From contig JBKEHH010000007.1 in assembly GCA_046710535.1 (NCBI GenBank), forward strand, positions 1 to 64,000: a stretch of 64,000 nucleotides of DNA. The letters are read 5' to 3'. The notes under the pieces are model-generated. The model made no database searches. It had not been told where the DNA came from and saw only the letters and a program-made list of their open reading frames with translations. Positions 15,177-24,233 of this stretch are shown piece after piece; positions within the stretch are counted from its first letter, which is position 1, and every line of letters starts with the position of its first letter. Made by a program: the position numbers and the translations under genes. The stretch is from CAWVSB01 sp046710535 (GTDB lineage Bacteria; Pseudomonadota; Gammaproteobacteria; Pseudomonadales; CAWVSB01).

Positions 15177-15803
15177 TTATTGTTGGCTGAAAATCAACTT
15201 GATGCCTATTATTCCAATAAAGCCGCTAGCAACTCTGCCAATAATCTTTTTAAATTTCACATAGTTTTTTTGTGCTTTTGATGTAGACAATAAAGTAGCT
15301 ACTAACGTATACCAGCCACAGTCAATAATAAAAGCTAGCAAGCAGATAATGTAATAGGAGTATGCGGGTACTTCCTTGGGTAAAAACGCAGCTATAACGC
15401 CACCAATAACAATAGCTGTTTTGGGGTTACTCAATTGAGTAAACAAACCAGCGAAAAACATTTTTATTAAGCCATGGTCATTTTTGCTGTTATCAATATT
15501 TTGTTCCATAGAGATATTGGCGCTACGCCACATTTTTAATGCCAAAAAGCACAAATAACTTCCACCTACTATTTTTAAGCCTAGATAAATCATCGGCACG
15601 CTTTCAAGCAAGATGAACAGACCTATTGATGCAGTAATAGTGAATATTGTTGCCCCAGCACCCATTCCAACAGCTGTTGCTATGGCCTCGGCGCGTGTTT
15701 TAGCCATGGCGGTTTGAGCTAATAAGATGAAACTAGGTCCTGGACTAATTACGCCCAATAATAAAAACACTGCGATAGGTAATAGAAAGATATAGTCATG
15801 CAT
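15177..15803 (-). CDS. LysE/RhtB family amino acid exporter
   Basis: 208 residues with about six membrane helices. The N-terminal GVISPGPSFILLAQTAMAKT motif near residues 17-36 is the LysE-family signature, and TQLSNPKTAIVIGGVIAAFLP near 120-140 is the second conserved loop. These proteins export amino acids or related small molecules across the inner membrane. I choose the ATG at 15803 (AAGG seven bases upstream) over a GTG three bases earlier. It follows, on the opposite strand, the alanine racemase operon; an amino acid efflux link to that operon is possible but unproven. Confidence 0.87.
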   Translation of the reverse strand: MHDYIFLLPIAVFLLLGVISPGPSFILLAQTAMAKTRAEAIATAVGMGAGATIFTITASIGLFILLESVPMIYLGLKIVGGSYLCFLALKMWRSANISMEQNIDNSKNDHGLIKMFFAGLFTQLSNPKTAIVIGGVIAAFLPKEVPAYSYYIICLLAFIIDCGWYTLVATLLSTSKAQKNYVKFKKIIGRVASGFIGIIGIKLIFSQQ

Positions 15804-15859
15804 CACTATACCTTTATCAATTAGAGGCTAGCATGTGTATAGAGGATGTATGCACAATA

Positions 15860-16903
15860 CTAACTATCCGCGCCATCTAAGTAAGCCCTGGGCGTCACGC
15901 CGGTCCAGCGTTTAAATGCTCTAAAAAAAGAGGTGGCTTCTGAAAAACCTACTTGCATAGCGATTTCTTCTATTGGAGTATCGCCGCGTGCGAGTAAATG
16001 AATAGCTGTGTCGCGGCGAATATCGTCTTTGATTTGCTGATAGGAGCTGCCTTCATTGCGCAGGCGGCGTCTTAGCGTCGCTCCTGTAAAGAACAGTTGT
16101 TTGGCGACTTCTTCAAATTCTGGAAATTCAGTGGCGACATCATTTTTGATCAGGCGTCTGATTTTGGTTACCAAACTGTTGTCGTTGTCAGGACTAGACA
16201 TTAATCCCATTGGCGCGCTAGCCAAAAATATTTTCAGTGACCGTTGGTCTTGAGTAATAGGAGCATCTAAATATTTGCTACTAAATACTATGCTGTTTTC
16301 ATGTTGGCTAAATTTGACCGGGCTCGAGAATAGAAAATTATATTCGTTGGCATGGCTTGGCCTAGGATAGATAAAGTTGGCATGGTCTAGCACTACTGTC
16401 TTATCGATAAACCAGCTGGCAGTGCGATGCATAATTCCGAGAAATGATTGCGTCAGGTAATTTTCAGGGTCTCGCATGCCTTCATGAGCGGTAAGGGTAA
16501 ATCTAGCCCAATCACCTTCTTCGACTAACTCCATGGTGAAGTCGTCAGTAACAATTTGATAAAATTTGGCCCAACGCTGCATCAGTTTTCTGAGGCTGGA
16601 ACTACTAATGCAGGCATGGCACATCATGGCAAACGAGCCTGGCTTAAGACGGTTGTCCAAAAAACCGAGGGCTTCATCTTCCAGCATAAAGGCAACGGTT
16701 GCTGTTAATTTGGTAAAGGTAGCGCAAGGCACGCGGTTGATGTCGCTAGAGAGCATAGCGGGGGCTACAGCCGCGGCGGTCAAAATTTTGCCACGGTCGA
16801 ACCCTTTTGACTCTGCTGCAGTCAAAATAGAGTTGATGTACTTAATCGGGAGAGTAGGTATCTCCATTGCTGTTATGGCCTGTAAGTATTTGTTTTTAAA
16901 CAT
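15860..16903 (-). CDS. AraC family regulator of the adjacent fatty-acid oxidation operon
   Basis: 347 residues: an N-terminal Arabinose_bd-type ligand domain (about 20-210) and a C-terminal AraC helix-turn-helix domain (about 240-340), with GDTPIEEIAMQVGFSEATSFFRAFKRWTG, given here only as landmarks near residues 305-335. It is transcribed divergently from a thiolase / multifunctional enzyme / acyl-CoA dehydrogenase operon with 132 bases between the starts. By position it is the likely regulator of that operon. An alternative start at 16867 is possible; neither has a strong ribosome-binding site. The effector is probably an acyl-CoA or fatty acid, which is inference. Confidence 0.85.
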   Translation of the reverse strand: MFKNKYLQAITAMEIPTLPIKYINSILTAAESKGFDRGKILTAAAVAPAMLSSDINRVPCATFTKLTATVAFMLEDEALGFLDNRLKPGSFAMMCHACISSSSLRKLMQRWAKFYQIVTDDFTMELVEEGDWARFTLTAHEGMRDPENYLTQSFLGIMHRTASWFIDKTVVLDHANFIYPRPSHANEYNFLFSSPVKFSQHENSIVFSSKYLDAPITQDQRSLKIFLASAPMGLMSSPDNDNSLVTKIRRLIKNDVATEFPEFEEVAKQLFFTGATLRRRLRNEGSSYQQIKDDIRRDTAIHLLARGDTPIEEIAMQVGFSEATSFFRAFKRWTGVTPRAYLDGADS

Positions 16904-16904
16904 T

Positions 16905-16915
16905 TTACGCCGTAA
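16905..16915. promoter_or_regulatory. TTACG-C-CGTAA palindrome beside the araC start
   Basis: A perfect 11-bp palindrome adjoining the ATG of the AraC gene, in the regulator/thiolase intergenic region. It is short and could be chance, but its position would let a bound protein block regulator expression. Confidence 0.25.
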
Positions 16916-17035
16916 GTGGTAGCTTTTATATGATTAAAGACAGTTATTTTGCACATTTATGTCATTGGTTAAAACGGCAAGATGACTAATTATGCTGGTC
17001 GAACTTTTACTTGTTAATTTTACGGGAGTTGTAAC

Positions 17036-18244
17036 ATGGCTACAGAAGCCTATATTTTTGAAGCAATACGTACACCACGAGGCCGCGGTAAGGCCTCTGG
17101 CTCGCTTTATCCGGTTAAACCGGTTGATTTAGGCGCAGGTATTTTACGCGCGCTGCAAAGCCGTTTAGATCTCGATACATCGCAAGTTGATGACGTAGTA
17201 TTTGGCTGTGTTACGCCAGTAGGCGAGCAGGGCGCCGATATTGCTAAGACTATTGCTATGGTTGCCGACTGGCATGAGAGTGTTGCCGGTGTTCAACTAA
17301 ACCGTTTTTGTGGCTCTGGCTTAGAAGCGATTAACTTGGCGGCGATGAAAGTACGTAGCGGCTTTGAAGATTTAGTCGTGGCTGGTGGTATCGAGTCTAT
17401 GTCTCGGGTGCCAATGGGTAGCGATAGCGGTGCTTGGGCGATGGACCCAGCAACGGCTGCCCAAACTAAATTCGTACCACAAGGTATTTCAGCTGACTTA
17501 ATTGCTAGCCTTGACGGTTTTAGTCGTGAAGACGTTGATACCTTTGCGCTTGGCTCGCAACAGAAAGCGGCTGCGGCACAAGCGGCTGGCTATTTTGACC
17601 GCTCCGTAGTGCCAGTAACCGATATGCACGGTTTAATGATTCTTGAAAAAGATGAGTTCGTTCGTGGCGATACCACTATCGAAGCTTTGGGTTCACTTAA
17701 GCCTTCTTTCGAGATGATGGGCGGCTTGGGTTTTGACACCCTTGCACTATCTAAATATCCGCAAATTAGCGCGATTAACCATATTCATACCCCGGGCAAC
17801 TCGTCAGGTATTGTTGACGGCAGCGCGGCTGTATTGATTGGTTCTGAAGCTAAAGGTAAAGAGCTTGGTTTAACCCCACGCGCACGTATTGTTGCTACTG
17901 CGGTTGTCGGCAGTGAACCAACCATTATGCTAACTGGCCCAGCGCCTGCAGCGCGTAAAGCGTTGGCTAAAGCTGGCTTAACCGTAGACGATATTGACTT
18001 GTTTGAAGTGAATGAAGCATTTGCTGCGGTGGTTATGCGCTTTCAAGCTGAAATGAATGTGCCCTTTGAAAAAATTAATGTGAACGGCGGTTCTATCGCG
18101 ATGGGGCATCCATTGGGTGCAACGGGTGCAATGATTACCGGCACCGTGATTGATGAACTAGAACGCAGAAACTTGCGCTATGGCTTATGCACACTTTGTA
18201 TTGGTGGTGGTATGGGTATAGCAACAATTGTAGAACGCGTTTAG
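17036..18244 (+). CDS. fadA: Acetyl-CoA C-acyltransferase (3-ketoacyl-CoA thiolase)
   Basis: A 402-residue thiolase, which cleaves 3-ketoacyl-CoA with CoA to give acetyl-CoA. The nucleophilic cysteine is in NRFCGSGLEAINLAA at residue 92. The catalytic histidine is in GGSIAMGHPLGATG at about residue 358, and the second cysteine in LCTLCIGGGMG near the C-terminus. GGGAGT precedes the start. The FadB-like gene begins 16 bases downstream, so these form a degradative two-subunit fatty-acid oxidation complex. The symbol reflects function; it is one of possibly several paralogues in such lineages. Confidence 0.9.
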   Translation: MATEAYIFEAIRTPRGRGKASGSLYPVKPVDLGAGILRALQSRLDLDTSQVDDVVFGCVTPVGEQGADIAKTIAMVADWHESVAGVQLNRFCGSGLEAINLAAMKVRSGFEDLVVAGGIESMSRVPMGSDSGAWAMDPATAAQTKFVPQGISADLIASLDGFSREDVDTFALGSQQKAAAAQAAGYFDRSVVPVTDMHGLMILEKDEFVRGDTTIEALGSLKPSFEMMGGLGFDTLALSKYPQISAINHIHTPGNSSGIVDGSAAVLIGSEAKGKELGLTPRARIVATAVVGSEPTIMLTGPAPAARKALAKAGLTVDDIDLFEVNEAFAAVVMRFQAEMNVPFEKINVNGGSIAMGHPLGATGAMITGTVIDELERRNLRYGLCTLCIGGGMGIATIVERV

Positions 18245-18260
18245 CGCAGGAGTTATTGAT

Positions 18261-20408
18261 ATGACAGGTTTTAATTTTGATAAAGACAGTGACAACATTG
18301 TTACGATCACCATGGATATGCCAGGGCAGTCGGTAAATACCATGAATCAAAGCTACGAAGTTTTTATGGAAGAAACAGTAGCAAGACTAGAAAAAGAGAA
18401 AGACGATATAGCAGGTGTAGTCATTACCTCGGCTAAAACGACATTTTTTGCTGGCGGTGACTTAACACAGCTAGTAAAAATTAGTGAAGACAAAATTGAA
18501 GATTTTATGGCAAGCTCTACTGCTATAAAAGGTCAGTTGCGACGTCTGGAAACATTAGGCAAGCCTGTTGTTGCAGCGATTAATGGTGCAGCGCTAGGAG
18601 GCGGTTATGAAATCTGCTTAGCGTGTCATTATCGTGTGGCGATTGATGATAATAAGATCCAAATTGGTTTGCCTGAAGCCCAGCTCGGCTTATTGCCTGG
18701 TGGGGGTGGCGTTGCAAGATTGCCGCGATTAATAGGCCTTTCAGATGCGATACCTTTCTTAACCCAAGGTTCAAAAGTTAAGCCTGCTAAAGCGTTAGAA
18801 ATGAAGCTAATTGAAGCGCTAGCAACTGATCGCGATGACATGATGGCGAAAGCCAAAGCATGGATTAAAGCCAACCCAGTAGCCGTTCAGCCATGGGATG
18901 TTAAAGGCTTTAAAATTCCAGGTGGTGGGCCAAGTAGCCCTAAGCTAGCGCAATTATTACAGATTGCTCCGGCGATGATGTTTCAGCAGACCAAAGGCTT
19001 AATGCCTGCGCCACAAGCGATTTTGTCGGCGGCGGTTGAAGGTTGCCAAGTTGATATTGATAACGCGTTAATGATTGAAACACGTTACTTTTTGAAACTG
19101 GCGTTAGGCCCAGTTGCGAAGAATATGATTTCAACATTGTTCTTCCAGATGAATGAGCTAAACGCTGGTGGTTCTCGCCCAAAAGGCATTGAGAAGAAAA
19201 CCATTAAGAAAGTTGGCGTACTTGGTGCTGGCATGATGGGCGCAGGTATTGCTTATCAAGCCGCGCGCTCTGGTATTCAGGTAGTGCTTAAAGACATTAG
19301 CGCAGAAGCTGCTGAAAAAGGTAAGGCTTATTCAACTAAGATCTTAGACAAAGCGATCTCACGCGGTCGTAGTACTGAAGAGAAAAAACAAGCCCATCTT
19401 GATTTAATACTAGCGACCGATAAGGCAGAAGATTTAGCCGGCTGTGATTTGGTAATTGAAGCGGTGTTTGAAGAAGTTGCATTGAAAGCGGTTGTTACTA
19501 AAGAAGCTGAAGTGCATTTAGCTGAAGATGCTATTTTTGCCTCTAACACCTCGACTTTGCCAATTACCACTTTGGCCGAAGCGTCGCGTGACAGCAGCAA
19601 ATTTATTGGTCTGCATTTCTTTTCGCCAGTCGACAAAATGCCATTGGTTGAAATCATCTGTGGTGAAAACACTTCTGATGCCACCTTGGCAGCGGCTTTT
19701 GATTTTGTCTTACAAATTCGTAAAACACCGATTGTTGTTAATGATGTGTTGCAGTTTTTCACCTCGCGGGTATTTGGTAAGTTCTTAGATGAAGGCGCTG
19801 AATTACTGGAGTCGGGTGTTGATCCGATACTTATCGACAACTTAGCGATGGCTATTGGTATGCCAGTAGGCCCATTGGCGCAGCAAGACGAAGTTAGTCA
19901 GCAGCTAGCGCTAAAAGTAATGAATGCTAACCGTAAATTGCTTGCCGAGCGTGGGGAAACATTGCCCGAATCAGCGGGTGAGCGTGTTATTGCAAAAGTT
20001 TGTGGTGAGCTAGGTCGTGAAGGTAAAGCCTATAACGGCGGCTTTTATGACTACCCAGAAAATGGTGCTAAAACTGTTTGGCCTGAATTACGTAAGTTGT
20101 ATGGCAAGTCTAACGTAAATATTTCCCATGATGATATTAAAGATCGTATTTTATTCCGTCAGGTAATCGAGTCGATCAAATGTCTTGAGGAAAATGTATT
20201 GCGTACTGTTCGCGATGGTAACATCGGTTCGATTTTTGGTATCGGCGCACCACCATGGACTGGCGGCTTCCTGCAGTTCGTTAACACCTATGGTCTGGAT
20301 AACTTCATCGCACGCAGCAGTGAGCTAGCAGAGCTTTATGGCGACAGATTTAACCCGCCTAAGCTGTTGTTAGACAAGGCTGCTAAAGGCGAGTTGTTCG
20401 TTGATTAA
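18261..20408 (+). CDS. fadB: Multifunctional enoyl-CoA hydratase / 3-hydroxyacyl-CoA dehydrogenase
   Basis: 715 residues, typical of FadB/FadJ. The N-terminal crotonase domain (about 1-190) has VVAAINGAALGGGYEICLAC and LPEAQLGLLPGGGGVARLPR. The NAD-binding domain starts near residue 316 with VGVLGAGMMGAGIA, and the dehydrogenase signature HFFSPVDKMPLVEII with catalytic histidine is near residue 453. Together these hydrate trans-2-enoyl-CoA and oxidise the L-3-hydroxyacyl-CoA to the 3-keto form that the upstream thiolase cleaves. GGAG lies upstream of the start. It is in the same transcript as the thiolase, with the acyl-CoA dehydrogenase 86 bases downstream. Confidence 0.93.
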   Translation: MTGFNFDKDSDNIVTITMDMPGQSVNTMNQSYEVFMEETVARLEKEKDDIAGVVITSAKTTFFAGGDLTQLVKISEDKIEDFMASSTAIKGQLRRLETLGKPVVAAINGAALGGGYEICLACHYRVAIDDNKIQIGLPEAQLGLLPGGGGVARLPRLIGLSDAIPFLTQGSKVKPAKALEMKLIEALATDRDDMMAKAKAWIKANPVAVQPWDVKGFKIPGGGPSSPKLAQLLQIAPAMMFQQTKGLMPAPQAILSAAVEGCQVDIDNALMIETRYFLKLALGPVAKNMISTLFFQMNELNAGGSRPKGIEKKTIKKVGVLGAGMMGAGIAYQAARSGIQVVLKDISAEAAEKGKAYSTKILDKAISRGRSTEEKKQAHLDLILATDKAEDLAGCDLVIEAVFEEVALKAVVTKEAEVHLAEDAIFASNTSTLPITTLAEASRDSSKFIGLHFFSPVDKMPLVEIICGENTSDATLAAAFDFVLQIRKTPIVVNDVLQFFTSRVFGKFLDEGAELLESGVDPILIDNLAMAIGMPVGPLAQQDEVSQQLALKVMNANRKLLAERGETLPESAGERVIAKVCGELGREGKAYNGGFYDYPENGAKTVWPELRKLYGKSNVNISHDDIKDRILFRQVIESIKCLEENVLRTVRDGNIGSIFGIGAPPWTGGFLQFVNTYGLDNFIARSSELAELYGDRFNPPKLLLDKAAKGELFVD

Positions 20409-20494
20409 AATCAGTTGAAATGGCGGGCAGTGCGCGCTATTTTTATTAGTTTTTTAAACTACTAACTTTTATGTATTAAACAAAGGCAAAGCTA

Positions 20495-21655
20495 ATGAGT
20501 ATTTTAAATTCTAAATGGGTAGATGATGAACTGCGTATTTTGCATGATGCGGCGTATCGTTTTACTAAAGCAGAGTTTGACCCTAAGCGTGAAGAGTGGG
20601 AAAAAGCCGGCATGTGTGACCGTGCCGCTTGGAATCAAGCTGGTGAGGCAGGGTTATTATGTGCCAGTATTCCTGAAGAATATGGTGGTGCTGGTGGCAC
20701 GTTTTTACATGAAGCAATTATTCTAGATGCAATGATGCGTGGCGGTGCAGCGGTATCTGTTGGAGGTGGCAACAGTGTACACACCCATATTGTTGCTCAT
20801 TACATACTAGAATTCGGTACTGAAGAGCAAAAGCAGGAATGGTTGCCAAAAATGGCAACAGGCGAAATGGTTGGTGCTATTGCGATGACAGAACCTGGTA
20901 CTGGTTCTGACTTGCAGTCAATAAAAACCACAGCCTTAAAAGATGGCGATGATTATATTATTAATGGTTCTAAAACCTTTATCTCTAATGGGCAGCATGC
21001 GGAGCTAATTATTATAGTTTGTAAAACTGATCCTACTTTAGGTGGTAAAGGTATCTCCTTGGTGATTTTAGATACCAATAAAGCAGAGTCGGGTTTTGCT
21101 CGTGGCCGCAATCTTGAAAAAATTGGTTTGAAAGAAGCAGATACCTCTGAGCTATTTTTTGACGAGTTACGGATACCTCAAGCTAACTTGCTTGGTCCAG
21201 AAGAAGGCCAAGGTTTTATTCAGTTAATGACAAGTTTGCCACAAGAGCGTTTAAGCATAGCCATGAATGCGGCAACAGCGTCTGAGATGGCAGTAGAAAC
21301 GACGATTGATTACGTCAAAGAACGTGAAGCTTTTGGCAAGCCCATTATGGCGTTTCAAAATACGCGCTTTAAGTTAGCGGAATGTAAAACTGAAGCGACA
21401 GTCATGCGTAGTTTTGTTGATGAATGTTTACTTGAGCATATGGAAGGTAAATTAGGCGCTGAAAAAGTGTCTATGGCTAAATGGTGGTGTACCCAAAAGC
21501 AATGCGAAATTATTGACGAATGTCTGCAATTGCATGGTGGTTATGGCTATATGTGGGAATACCCAATTGCACGTTTATATGCTGATAGCCGTGTGCAAAA
21601 AATATACGGCGGCACCAATGAGGTTATGAAAGAACTGATATCACGCTTTTTGTAA
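20495..21655 (+). CDS. Acyl-CoA dehydrogenase
   Basis: A 386-residue FAD enzyme of the standard short/medium-chain acyl-CoA dehydrogenase fold. Signatures are VGAIAMTEPGTGSDLQSIKT near residue 123, the FISNGQHAE region, and near the C-terminus QLHGGYGYMWEYPIARLYAD and KIYGGTNEVMKELI, whose glutamate is the expected catalytic base. It makes the trans-2-enoyl-CoA used by the FadB-like enzyme upstream. It closes the operon: a perfect terminator hairpin follows 14 bases after the stop. Confidence 0.92.
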   Translation: MSILNSKWVDDELRILHDAAYRFTKAEFDPKREEWEKAGMCDRAAWNQAGEAGLLCASIPEEYGGAGGTFLHEAIILDAMMRGGAAVSVGGGNSVHTHIVAHYILEFGTEEQKQEWLPKMATGEMVGAIAMTEPGTGSDLQSIKTTALKDGDDYIINGSKTFISNGQHAELIIIVCKTDPTLGGKGISLVILDTNKAESGFARGRNLEKIGLKEADTSELFFDELRIPQANLLGPEEGQGFIQLMTSLPQERLSIAMNAATASEMAVETTIDYVKEREAFGKPIMAFQNTRFKLAECKTEATVMRSFVDECLLEHMEGKLGAEKVSMAKWWCTQKQCEIIDECLQLHGGYGYMWEYPIARLYADSRVQKIYGGTNEVMKELISRFL

Positions 21656-21668
21656 GGTCTTTTAGTTA

Positions 21669-21710
21669 AAAAGCCCCTTGTTAGTTATGCTGACAAGGGG
21701 CTTTTCTGTT
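21669..21710 (+). terminator. Rho-independent terminator of the fatty-acid oxidation operon
   Basis: AAAAGCCCCTTGT (21669-21681) pairs perfectly with ACAAGGGGCTTTT (21693-21705) over 13 bp around an 11-base loop, ending in a TTTT run. It follows the acyl-CoA dehydrogenase stop directly, and its A-tract makes it potentially bidirectional. Confidence 0.9.
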
Positions 21711-21792
21711 ATGGGGATGCTGACTAAAAAATTGACATCGTATTAGCTTAGGTCTTGGGTGATAATAATCTCAACTAATTGGGGATGGAACT

Positions 21793-22761
21793 ATGTCGGA
21801 TGCTTTAGAAGCAATCAATAATATTAAAGCCAGTATGCAAAAAGCAGTGATTGGCCAAGATAATGTTATCGATAAGATTATTATTGGTTTGCTGTGTAAC
21901 GGTAATTTATTGCTTGAGGGTCTTCCTGGTACAGCCAAAACACGGGCAGTAAAAACCTTGGCTAATGCTATTGAGGCAGATCTCGGCCGAATTCAGTTTA
22001 CCCCTGATTTGCTGCCATCTGATGTTACCGGCACTGATGTTTATCATGTTGATGGTGATAGTGAGCAGCTGACATTTCAACCCGGACCAATATTTGCCAA
22101 CCTGGTACTGGCCGATGAAATAAACCGCGCCCCAGCCAAAGTTCAAGCAGCCTTGCTAGAGGCCATGGAAGAGCGCCAAGTCACTGTTAGCGGTAAGTCT
22201 TATAAGTTACCTGAGTTATTTATGGTATTGGCTACTCAAAACCCCATTGAACAAGAAGGAACTTATCCTCTGCCTGAGGCGCAAATGGATAGGTTTTTAA
22301 TGAAGGTAACCATAGATTATCCTGAAGATGAAGCCGAGTTGGGGGTGATTAGATTAGTGCGAGCTGAAGAAAATCCTGTTAGTGAAGAACTTAGTAAAGT
22401 TGATCAAAATCATATCTTCACTGCTAGAGCGGAAATTAGAGACTTACATATTGCCGAAAATGTTGAGAAATATATTGTTGCTTTAGTCATGGCAACACGA
22501 AAGCCCGAGCGTTACCCTGATAGTGAATTAAAAAATTGGATAGATGTGGGTTCAAGCCCTCGTGCCAGTACCGGTTTAGATAAAGCAGCTAGAGCGCATG
22601 CTTGGCTGGAAGGTAAGGGCTTTGTCGACCCTGATGATGTGCGTGCCGTAGTGGTGGAAGTACTGCGCCATCGCTTAGTGTTAAGTTACGAAGCGATTGC
22701 CGAAGGCATTAGTAGTGACGATGTGATTAAAGAGATTATTAAACAAGTTGCCGTAGCTTAA
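21793..22761 (+). CDS. MoxR family AAA+ ATPase
   Basis: 322 residues of the MoxR AAA+ class. Walker A is EGLPGTAKTRAV near residues 41-50, Walker B LVLADEINRAP near 105, sensor 1 MVLATQNPIEQEG near 148, and the C-terminal lid has SPRASTGLDKAARA. MoxR proteins act as chaperone-like ATPases with von Willebrand A-domain partners. It heads a six-gene unit with DUF58, DUF4381 and Bat-type proteins, the usual context, where it is thought to assemble or activate envelope complexes and stress tolerance. GGGGATGG precedes the ATG. Confidence 0.93.
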   Translation: MSDALEAINNIKASMQKAVIGQDNVIDKIIIGLLCNGNLLLEGLPGTAKTRAVKTLANAIEADLGRIQFTPDLLPSDVTGTDVYHVDGDSEQLTFQPGPIFANLVLADEINRAPAKVQAALLEAMEERQVTVSGKSYKLPELFMVLATQNPIEQEGTYPLPEAQMDRFLMKVTIDYPEDEAELGVIRLVRAEENPVSEELSKVDQNHIFTARAEIRDLHIAENVEKYIVALVMATRKPERYPDSELKNWIDVGSSPRASTGLDKAARAHAWLEGKGFVDPDDVRAVVVEVLRHRLVLSYEAIAEGISSDDVIKEIIKQVAVA

Positions 22762-22774
22762 GCGAGCAATAGCT

Positions 22775-23716
22775 ATGACTATCGATTCACGCATTTACGC
22801 ACAAATGTCCACCCTAGTGGCGCTGCGACATAAGGCCAAAGGCTTTAGCTTTTTGCCCAGCCAGCCAGTGGGTGGCGTATTGTCGGGTCGTAATCGTTCC
22901 AAATTGCGGGGCCGTGGCTTAGACTTTGAAGAGTTGCGCCACTATCGCCAAGGCGATGACATTCGCGCATTAGATTGGCGTGTTACCAAACGCACCAAAA
23001 AGCCCCATATCAGAGTTTATAACGAAGAGCGTGAGCATTCGGTACTACTGCTAATCGACCAGCGCATGTCGATGTTCTTTGGTAGTAAAAATAAAATGAA
23101 GTCGGTGGTGGCAAGTGAAGTTGCAGCGCTGTGCGCATGGCAGGTGTTATCTACCGGCGACCGTATTGGTGCGGTTGTTTTTAACGATGACGAGGCGGTT
23201 GAAATTAAGCCACGTCGGAGCGAAAGAGGGGTGATGCAAATTTTGCATCAAACCGTAAAAATGAATAACGCTCTCATCGCCAGCTATAAAGTTAACAGTA
23301 ATAACGACCAGCTTAATGTTGCGTTACAAAAAGCTAGCGAGCTATGTCGCCACGATGCACTGATTATTTTAATTAGTGACTTACAAGGCTGGGATGATAA
23401 TACGGTTAAGTATATTAAGCGTTTGTCGGGTCATAACGATTTCATTGTTCCATTTGTCCATGACACGTTAGAGAAGGAATTACCGCCACAGCAGCGTTTG
23501 GTAGTGAGTGATGGGTTTAACCAAATTGCAGTCGATAGTGGCTATAAAGGGTTGCAGCAAGATTTTGAAAGTGATTTTACCAGTAATATAAGTTACTTAC
23601 AGGGTGAGCTAAAAAAATATGCCGTGCCAGTGATTGAGATCAATACTGATGTACCAATAGTAGACCAAATATTACTATCACTAGGCCAAGCTCGTAAGCG
23701 AGACCCACATGACTGA
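22775..23716 (+). CDS. DUF58 domain protein
   Basis: A 313-residue soluble protein. The DUF58 core is seen in GRGLDFEELRHYRQGDDIR near residues 46-64, then ALDWRVTKRTKKPHIRVYNEE. The C-terminal half resembles a degenerate vWA fold (SVLLLIDQRMSMFF near 88-101). It follows the moxR gene by 13 bases and overlaps the DUF4381 gene by 8. It is a standard partner of MoxR in this operon type; its biochemical role is not known. Confidence 0.9.
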   Translation: MTIDSRIYAQMSTLVALRHKAKGFSFLPSQPVGGVLSGRNRSKLRGRGLDFEELRHYRQGDDIRALDWRVTKRTKKPHIRVYNEEREHSVLLLIDQRMSMFFGSKNKMKSVVASEVAALCAWQVLSTGDRIGAVVFNDDEAVEIKPRRSERGVMQILHQTVKMNNALIASYKVNSNNDQLNVALQKASELCRHDALIILISDLQGWDDNTVKYIKRLSGHNDFIVPFVHDTLEKELPPQQRLVVSDGFNQIAVDSGYKGLQQDFESDFTSNISYLQGELKKYAVPVIEINTDVPIVDQILLSLGQARKRDPHD

Positions 23717-24233
23717 GCGCGCTGAGCTAGGTAATAGTTTTGGCAATTACCTGTTGCATGGCATTGATGAAGTAATCTTACCTGAGTCAATCTCATTAAT
23801 ACCACAGACCGTTGGCTGGAAGATAATTGGTGTTTTACTAATTACTTATATTCTCTGGCGTAGTTTTTTAGCTTGGAAATTATGGCAGAAAAATTGGTAT
23901 CGACGTGAAGGGCTACAGGCCTTATCTGAAATTAGAAATTTATTTGAGGCTGGTAATACCGCTGCTGTGAATGAAGTGCCAGCCCTATTAAAATCGGTTG
24001 CGCTGCAAGCGTATCCTCGTAGTGAGATCGCGCAACTAAGCGGCAAGCCGTGGATAGATTTTCTGCATACTACGTTGCCTGATAAAAACTTTGGGGGAGC
24101 TAATACCTTACTAGTTGTAGCATATAGTCCGGCGGCAAGCTGGCCGCAGTCAACACCGGATATTCAAACTCTATTCGATAGCTGCGAAAGCTGGATCACC
24201 AGTCATGTGGTTAACGAGGTTGGCTATGATTGA
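23709..24233 (+). CDS. DUF4381 single-pass membrane protein
   Basis: 174 residues with one membrane helix near residues 38-56 (GWKIIGVLLITYILWRSFL). A short N-terminal periplasmic segment has the family's PESISLIPQTVGW, and a cytoplasmic domain carries the KPWIDFLHTTLP motif. DUF4381 proteins are found only in MoxR/Bat operons and are presumed to join the membrane vWA complex. It overlaps the genes on both sides by 8 bases, showing tight co-translation. Confidence 0.85.
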   Translation: MTERAELGNSFGNYLLHGIDEVILPESISLIPQTVGWKIIGVLLITYILWRSFLAWKLWQKNWYRREGLQALSEIRNLFEAGNTAAVNEVPALLKSVALQAYPRSEIAQLSGKPWIDFLHTTLPDKNFGGANTLLVVAYSPAASWPQSTPDIQTLFDSCESWITSHVVNEVGYD

